This document shows, in pieces, positions 60,011-64,000 of a stretch of 64,000 nucleotides of DNA. Each line of letters starts with the position of its first letter. Position 1 is the stretch's first letter. A program made the position numbers and the translations under genes. Under the pieces are notes generated by a model that saw only the letters and a list, made by a program, of their open reading frames with translations, searched no databases and was not told the origin of the DNA. This stretch comes from Hyphomicrobiales bacterium (GTDB lineage Bacteria > Pseudomonadota > Alphaproteobacteria > Rhizobiales > Rhizobiaceae): contig UICE01000002.1 in assembly GCA_900471815.1 (NCBI GenBank), positions 322,764-386,763 of the forward strand. The letters run 5' to 3'.

Positions 60011-60037
60011 AAACGGCCCCGATAAACGGAGCCGTTT
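60011..60037. terminator. Rho-independent-type stem between convergent genes
   Basis: AAACGGC (60011-60017) pairs with GCCGTTT (60031-60037), with an inner CCG/CGG pair. It lies between the racemase-like and sodB stops and may serve both. Confidence 0.7.
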
Positions 60038-60058
60038 CAGACCGTTTATGAAACCGGT

Positions 60059-60658
60059 TTATTTGGCTTTTTCGTAAAGCTCGGCAACATAGTCCCAATT
60101 GATCAGGCTATCGACAAAGGCTTCCAGATATTTTGGACGGGCATTGCGATAATCGATGTAATAGGAATGTTCCCACACATCGACGCCTAGAATTGGCGTT
60201 GCGCCGTGAACCAGCGGGTTTTCACCGTTTGGTGTCTTGGAAATTTCGAGCTTGCCGTCTTTGACGGAAACCCATGCCCAACCCGAGCCGAACTGTGTTG
60301 TGCCAGCTGCGATGAAATCCGTGCGGAACTTGTCATAGCCGCCAAGGTCGGATTCAAAAGCCTTTTCCAGAGCGCCGGGAAGCTTCTTGCCGCCGCCGTC
60401 TTTCTTCAGCCAGTTCCAGAAATGCAGATGGTTGTAATGCTGACCGGCATTGTTGAACAGGCCAGCGTTCTTTCCATAGGATTGCTTGACGATTTCCTCA
60501 AGGGAAAGGCCCTCAAGACCAGCTTCGGCAGCCAGTTTGTTGCCGTTATCGACATAAGCCTTGTGGTGCTTGTCATGGTGATATTCGAGCGTTTCGCGGG
60601 ACATAAAGGGTGCGAGCGCGTCATAATCATACGGCAGTGCGGGCAATTCGAAAGCCAT
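60059..60658 (-). CDS. sodB: Superoxide dismutase, Fe-type
   Basis: The 199-residue enzyme turns superoxide into oxygen and peroxide in the cytosol. Metal ligands are H27 (YHHDKHHKAYVD), H77 (NNAGQHYNHLHFW), D160 and H164 (VDVWEHSYYIDYRN). The AGTTQFGSGWAWVSV stretch with its glutamine at Q122 is in the mid-domain, and GGGKKLPG after the second ligand is of the Fe group, though cambialistic use of Mn cannot be ruled out from sequence. There is no signal peptide. The gene is complete and single. Confidence 0.95.
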   Translation of the reverse strand: MAFELPALPYDYDALAPFMSRETLEYHHDKHHKAYVDNGNKLAAEAGLEGLSLEEIVKQSYGKNAGLFNNAGQHYNHLHFWNWLKKDGGGKKLPGALEKAFESDLGGYDKFRTDFIAAGTTQFGSGWAWVSVKDGKLEISKTPNGENPLVHGATPILGVDVWEHSYYIDYRNARPKYLEAFVDSLINWDYVAELYEKAK

Positions 60659-60812
60659 GGAAGTCTCCTCTTCGATCTATATCTGTGACGGGATAGGCTG
60701 CCCGTTCGGGTGATGACCTATCCTGACAAAACCTGCCTTGGTTACATAGGTCCGTATTTGTTCGGGAGCAATGCGAAACGGATCAATATTTCGGCTTGAA
60801 CGCATTATCGGG

Positions 60813-61691
60813 TCAAATTTTCGGCCCGGCGTGGGCGAACTCCCAATAAAGCTCTCTCGCCTTGCGGGCTATCGGACCGACTTGCAGCTCACGGTCCTCG
60901 ATTTTGATAACGGGCACAACCTTCGAATGGTTCCCCGTGGAGAAAATCTCGTCCGCCTGAAGGAAATCCTGAACCGTCAACGTCGTCTGCGTGGTACGGA
61001 AACCATAGTCAGCCAGAACATCGATAATACGCGAACGGGTAATGCCTGAAAGGAACGTGCCGTTTGGTGCCGGGGTGAAAATATGCCCGTCCTTGACCAT
61101 GAATATATTGGAGCTGGCCGTTTCAGCCACATTGCCCAGCATATCGAGAACCAGCGCATTGTCAAAACCGCGCGAACGCGCTTCCAAAATGGCCCGGCCA
61201 TTGTTCGGATAAAGGCAACCGGCCTTGGCATTGGTCGGCATGGTTTCAAATGTGGGGCGGCGGAAGGGCGAAACGCTTAGCGAGAAGCCGGTCGGTTCAA
61301 GCATGGGCGCTTCGTAAATGCTCAGGCAAAAGCGGGTGGACTCAGGATCGGCCGGTACGCCCATATAGCCGCCATGTTCGCCCCAATACATGGGCCGGAT
61401 GTAGACCGCTGTCTCGCCATCGAATTTTTTCAGGCCATCATGGGTCAATCCGACGATTTCGTCGGCACTCATCGTCGGCTTCAGCCCCATGGCAATGGCT
61501 GAAGTGTTGACGCGGGCGCAGTGCAGATCGAGATCGGGCGCCACGCCCTCAAACCAGCGCGCGCCATCAAACACGGTAGAAGCCAGCCACATGGCATGGG
61601 TGCGCGGACCAATCAGCGGCACGTTTCCCTCATACCAATCCCCGTCGACATAGGTCCAGGTTGCGGTTTGCGCTGCTGAATTAACTGCCAT
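60813..61691 (-). CDS. ilvE: Branched-chain amino acid aminotransferase
   Basis: From ATG at 61691 the protein has 292 residues. It belongs to class IV pyridoxal-phosphate enzymes. The N-terminal part has WTYVDGDWYEGNVPLIGPRTHAMWLASTVFDGARWFEG. The lysine that binds the cofactor is K156 (TNAKAGCLYPNNGRAILEA). The C-terminal part has VAETASSNIFMVKDGHIFTPAPNGTFLSGITRSRIIDVLADYG. It interconverts leucine, isoleucine and valine with their keto acids. The wording fits the shorter alphaproteobacterial form. Upstream ATG codons lack a ribosome site. Confidence 0.9.
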   Translation of the reverse strand: MAVNSAAQTATWTYVDGDWYEGNVPLIGPRTHAMWLASTVFDGARWFEGVAPDLDLHCARVNTSAIAMGLKPTMSADEIVGLTHDGLKKFDGETAVYIRPMYWGEHGGYMGVPADPESTRFCLSIYEAPMLEPTGFSLSVSPFRRPTFETMPTNAKAGCLYPNNGRAILEARSRGFDNALVLDMLGNVAETASSNIFMVKDGHIFTPAPNGTFLSGITRSRIIDVLADYGFRTTQTTLTVQDFLQADEIFSTGNHSKVVPVIKIEDRELQVGPIARKARELYWEFAHAGPKI

Positions 61692-62042
61692 GATGCTGAT
61701 TCCGTTCATGCTGATTGTGTTGAAGCAACGAAAAGCCATTTAGCGCTGAGGTCAATAGCCGTAATCGACTGCCCCACCAATAAACGGACTGCATTGATGT
61801 GATGCGTGGTTCGCGAACCACGCACAATATTAATGCAATCACCTTTCCTCACGAAGTGTTTATCATCAGACAAGCTTAGAAAGCAGCGGATGCACCGCGT
61901 TTCTGTTGCCCGCGCGCAACAGTTGTGAGCTTGCCTTGTTTATGCCCTATTGCTAACGGTTCATCGCCATATTCTTTGTGCGTTTAGAGCATGTTACCAA
62001 TAGTGACTGCGTGCTGAACTTTCCCGCCACCAACCTGGTTTA
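61692..62042. other. Intergenic region with perfect hairpin copy
   Basis: About 350 bases without a gene separate divergent ilvE and the L,D-transpeptidase. At 61803-61824 lies a perfect palindrome with arms TGCGTGGTTCG and CGAACCACGCA, the same arms as the hairpin at 41430-41457. The rest has no clear signal. Confidence 0.6.
61803..61824. repeat. Palindromic repeat, second copy of the TGCGTGGTTCG hairpin
   Basis: The 11-base arms meet without a loop here, while the copy at 41430 has a 6-base loop. Two copies with the same arms in one window point to a dispersed element or shared terminator cassette. Confidence 0.65.
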
Positions 62043-62756
62043 ATGATGCAAAACACACTTACACGTCGCGGCTTCCTCACGGCAATGACTGCAACTGCAG
62101 CAGCCGGCCTCGCAGGATGTGCACAGATCCGCGGTGATATGCCGGTCATCAAGGTCGATGATTATGGCAATCCGCTAAGACCCGGAACTGACGTTGATCC
62201 GGCTTTGGGCTCCTATGAGGCCATGTATTCAGCACGCGAAGATGGCGGCTTCCAGCTACCGGCCATACCGGTAAAAAAGATGGACCCGCGTTATCTGCGC
62301 CAGATCGTGCGCGATCCCACGGGCGAACAGCCGGGAACCATCGTCGTCGATACAAACACAAAATTTCTTTATCTGGTGCGCGAAAATGGCGAGGCCATCC
62401 GTTACGGCGTTGGTCTTGGTCGTGAGGGTTTTGCATGGTCAGGCCGCGCCATTGTTCAGTGGAAGCGCCATTGGCCCAAATGGACTCCACCGGATGAGAT
62501 GATTGCCCGCCAACCGGAATTGGCTCAATATAGCTCTGCAAATGGTGGCATGGCGCCGGGTCTGAACAATCCACTGGGCGCGCGCGCGCTTTATATTTTC
62601 CAGAACGGCGTGGACACGCTCTACCGCCTGCATGGATCACCGGAATGGTGGACAATCGGCAAGGCGGTTTCGTCAGGCTGCGTGCGCTTCATCAACCAGG
62701 ATATCATCGATCTTTATGATCGCGTCCCAAACAAGACGCCGATTCTCGTTATTTAA
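62043..62756 (+). CDS. L,D-transpeptidase (YkuD domain)
   Basis: The 237-residue protein starts MMQNTLTRRGFLTAMTATAAAGLAGC, which has a twin-arginine-like TRRGFLT and a lipobox LAGC, so it may be a Tat-exported lipoprotein. The YkuD domain has GTIVVDTNTKFLYLVRENGEAIRYGVGLGREGFAWSG and the catalytic H197-x(15)-C213 site in LHGSPEWWTIGKAVSSGCVRFINQD. The enzyme makes 3-3 cross-links in peptidoglycan or joins proteins to it; Brucella and relatives are rich in such enzymes. The second ATG codon may be the start. Confidence 0.92.
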   Translation: MMQNTLTRRGFLTAMTATAAAGLAGCAQIRGDMPVIKVDDYGNPLRPGTDVDPALGSYEAMYSAREDGGFQLPAIPVKKMDPRYLRQIVRDPTGEQPGTIVVDTNTKFLYLVRENGEAIRYGVGLGREGFAWSGRAIVQWKRHWPKWTPPDEMIARQPELAQYSSANGGMAPGLNNPLGARALYIFQNGVDTLYRLHGSPEWWTIGKAVSSGCVRFINQDIIDLYDRVPNKTPILVI

Positions 62757-62974
62757 GTTTATGCCGCTCAAACAAAGGCCGATGGAGCAATCCATCGTCC
62801 TTTTGGGTGCTGATGACAGTACTGTTACACTAAGGTCCTGCCTCGGTGTTCAGCAGTTAAAAAACTGCACTACTGCAATCGAGCATCATCACAGGCCCAG
62901 GAGGGGTTCGCGGGAGGGGCGCAATCGCCCACTCACCATCTTTGCGCGTGTTCGGAATTCCAAAGACGTTGAAA

Positions 62975-64000
62975 CTAGCGTTTGCTGAGGCTTCCCAAAA
63001 TCCCTCGGACCAGCGCGCGTCCGAGCGAGGAGCCGACGGAGCGGACAACGGATTTCATCGCGGCTTCCGCTACAGTTTGGCGACCACGGATCTGGCCACC
63101 GCGCGGACCGGTCTTGGTTTCACCGCCGAGAAAATCGGGAAGCTTCCAGCCGCCTGTACTATCAGCCTCTGCCTGCTGCGTTTGCGCCTCTTCTTCGGTT
63201 TTCGTCTGCACTGCCTTCTTCTGCAAAAGCTCATAGGCGGATTCGCGGTCGACCATTTCATCATAGATACCGGCAACTGGGCTGGCATTGATGAGTTTCT
63301 GACGCTCATCAATATTCAACGGACCGATGCGCCCCGATGGCGGGCGGATCAATGTCCGCTGGACCATGGAAGGCACGCCCTTTTCAGCCAGCGTGGAAAC
63401 CAGGGCTTCGCCCGTGCCGAGATTGGTGATTGCTTCGAATGTGTTGAAGTCCGGATTGGCGCGGAATGTATCGGCAGCCGTCTTTACGGCATTCTGCTCG
63501 CGCGGCGTATAGGCGCGCAAAGCATGCTGCACGCGGTTACCAAGCTGTGCCAGCACCGTTTCAGGCACGTCCAGCGGGTTCTGCGAGATGAAGAAGACAC
63601 CAACGCCCTTTGAGCGAATCAACCGGACAACCTGCTCAACGCGTGTGAGCAGAGCTTTGGGCGCTTCATTAAAAAGAAGGTGGGCCTCATCGAAGAAGAA
63701 GACCAGGCGCGGCTTTTCCGGATCGCCGATTTCCGGCAATTCTTCAAAAAGCTCCGAGAGCAGCCAAAGCAGGAACGTCGAGTAAAGGCGCGGATTCATC
63801 ATGAGCTTGTCAGCTGCAAGAATGCTGACCTGCCCTCGCCCATCGGTTCCTGTGCGCATGATATCAGCGATTTTCAGTGCGGGTTCTCCAAAGAATTTGG
63901 TGCCGCCCTGTTGCTCAAGAACCAGTAGCGAACGCTGGATCGCTCCAACCGAAGGCTTGGTCACATTGCCGTAGCGTGCCGAGATTTCTTCAGCCCGCTC
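62975..64000 (-). CDS. HerA-like ATPase (DUF853 family), partial
   Basis: The frame is open to the right edge, so the N-terminal part with Walker A is missing. About 342 residues remain. They include the Walker B region KPRLVFFFDEAHLLFNEAPKALLTRVEQVVRLIRSKGVGVFFISQNPLDVPETVLAQLGNRVQHALRAYTPREQNAVKTAADTFRANPDFNT, then LGTGEALVSTLAEKGVPSMVQRTLIRPPSGRIGPL. This is the DUF853/HerA-like NTPase family, possibly acting on DNA ends or protein complexes. A 65-residue basic tail rich in Gly/Arg follows. Its function in bacteria is not settled. Confidence 0.85.
   Translation of the reverse strand, partial: ERAEEISARYGNVTKPSVGAIQRSLLVLEQQGGTKFFGEPALKIADIMRTGTDGRGQVSILAADKLMMNPRLYSTFLLWLLSELFEELPEIGDPEKPRLVFFFDEAHLLFNEAPKALLTRVEQVVRLIRSKGVGVFFISQNPLDVPETVLAQLGNRVQHALRAYTPREQNAVKTAADTFRANPDFNTFEAITNLGTGEALVSTLAEKGVPSMVQRTLIRPPSGRIGPLNIDERQKLINASPVAGIYDEMVDRESAYELLQKKAVQTKTEEEAQTQQAEADSTGGWKLPDFLGGETKTGPRGGQIRGRQTVAEAAMKSVVRSVGSSLGRALVRGILGSLSKR

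Noticed and set aside
1-64000. CRISPR arrays, rRNA genes, insertion sequences or a replication origin
   Set aside because: No regularly spaced repeats, rRNA or tRNA sequence, transposase gene or DnaA-box cluster was recognised on either strand.

Overview
The window reads as chromosomal DNA of a Brucellaceae-type alphaproteobacterium (order Rhizobiales; Brucella in the broad sense including Ochrobactrum, or a close neighbour). The signs are the order feuN-feuP-feuQ / cycHJKL (ccmIEFH) / degP / response regulator / sensor kinase / glnE, a Ros/MucR regulator, PleC- and DivJ-type cell-cycle kinases, an IalB-family protein, a decayed gene transfer agent (GTA) cluster and typical Rhizobiales intergenic repeats. 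No tRNA, rRNA, CRISPR array or insertion sequence was recognised.

Layout. 1-1.4 kb: two VOC-fold (glyoxalase-like) genes around a MarR regulator with an 18-bp palindromic operator, then a probable small RNA. 1.7-11.5 kb: a membrane-anchored endonuclease/exonuclease/phosphatase, electron-transfer-flavoprotein ubiquinone oxidoreductase, a secreted unknown, a family-4-like uracil-DNA glycosylase, two transporters and pepN. 11.7-20.8 kb: a PleC-like kinase facing glnE, which is the last gene of an overlapping response regulator-kinase-glnE unit, and degP behind its own terminator. 21.1-24.8 kb: an IalB-like protein and a trimeric autotransporter adhesin broken by a frameshift, set between degP and the cytochrome c maturation operon.

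25.1-32.2 kb: ccmI-E-F-H with overlapping genes, a small lipoprotein, and feuN-feuP-feuQ, all on the minus strand. 32.3-35.9 kb: a GTA remnant keeping small terminase, large terminase and portal at one end and the C-terminal end of the gp15-like host-specificity protein at the other, with the middle missing. 36-43.6 kb: LysE-type exporter, class A penicillin-binding protein, a DUF1214/DUF1254 pair, a YdcF-like protein, YciI-like, DUF2336 and DUF1491 proteins.

43.7-50.2 kb is rich in regulation: a DivJ-like kinase with an overlapping peptidoglycan-binding membrane protein, DUF5330, SufE, a DnaA-domain-IV-like HTH protein overlapping a DUF6456 protein, and MucR. 50.5-64 kb: MsrB, oligopeptidase B, GFA-type protein, an ArsR/SRPBCC pair, two secreted unknowns, two cytochromes c (likely clients of the Ccm system), a D-Ala-D-Ala-ligase-like enzyme, an Arg/His/Trp-rich secreted protein, an alpha-methylacyl-CoA racemase-like enzyme, Fe-type SodB, a branched-chain aminotransferase, an L,D-transpeptidase and a HerA-like ATPase cut by the right edge.

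Many genes concern the cell envelope, redox balance and cell-cycle signalling. The points most worth a second look are the GTA remnant, the split adhesin and its position, the DnaA-like/DUF6456 pair, the uracil-DNA glycosylase lacking two cluster cysteines, and the small RNA at 1.35 kb.
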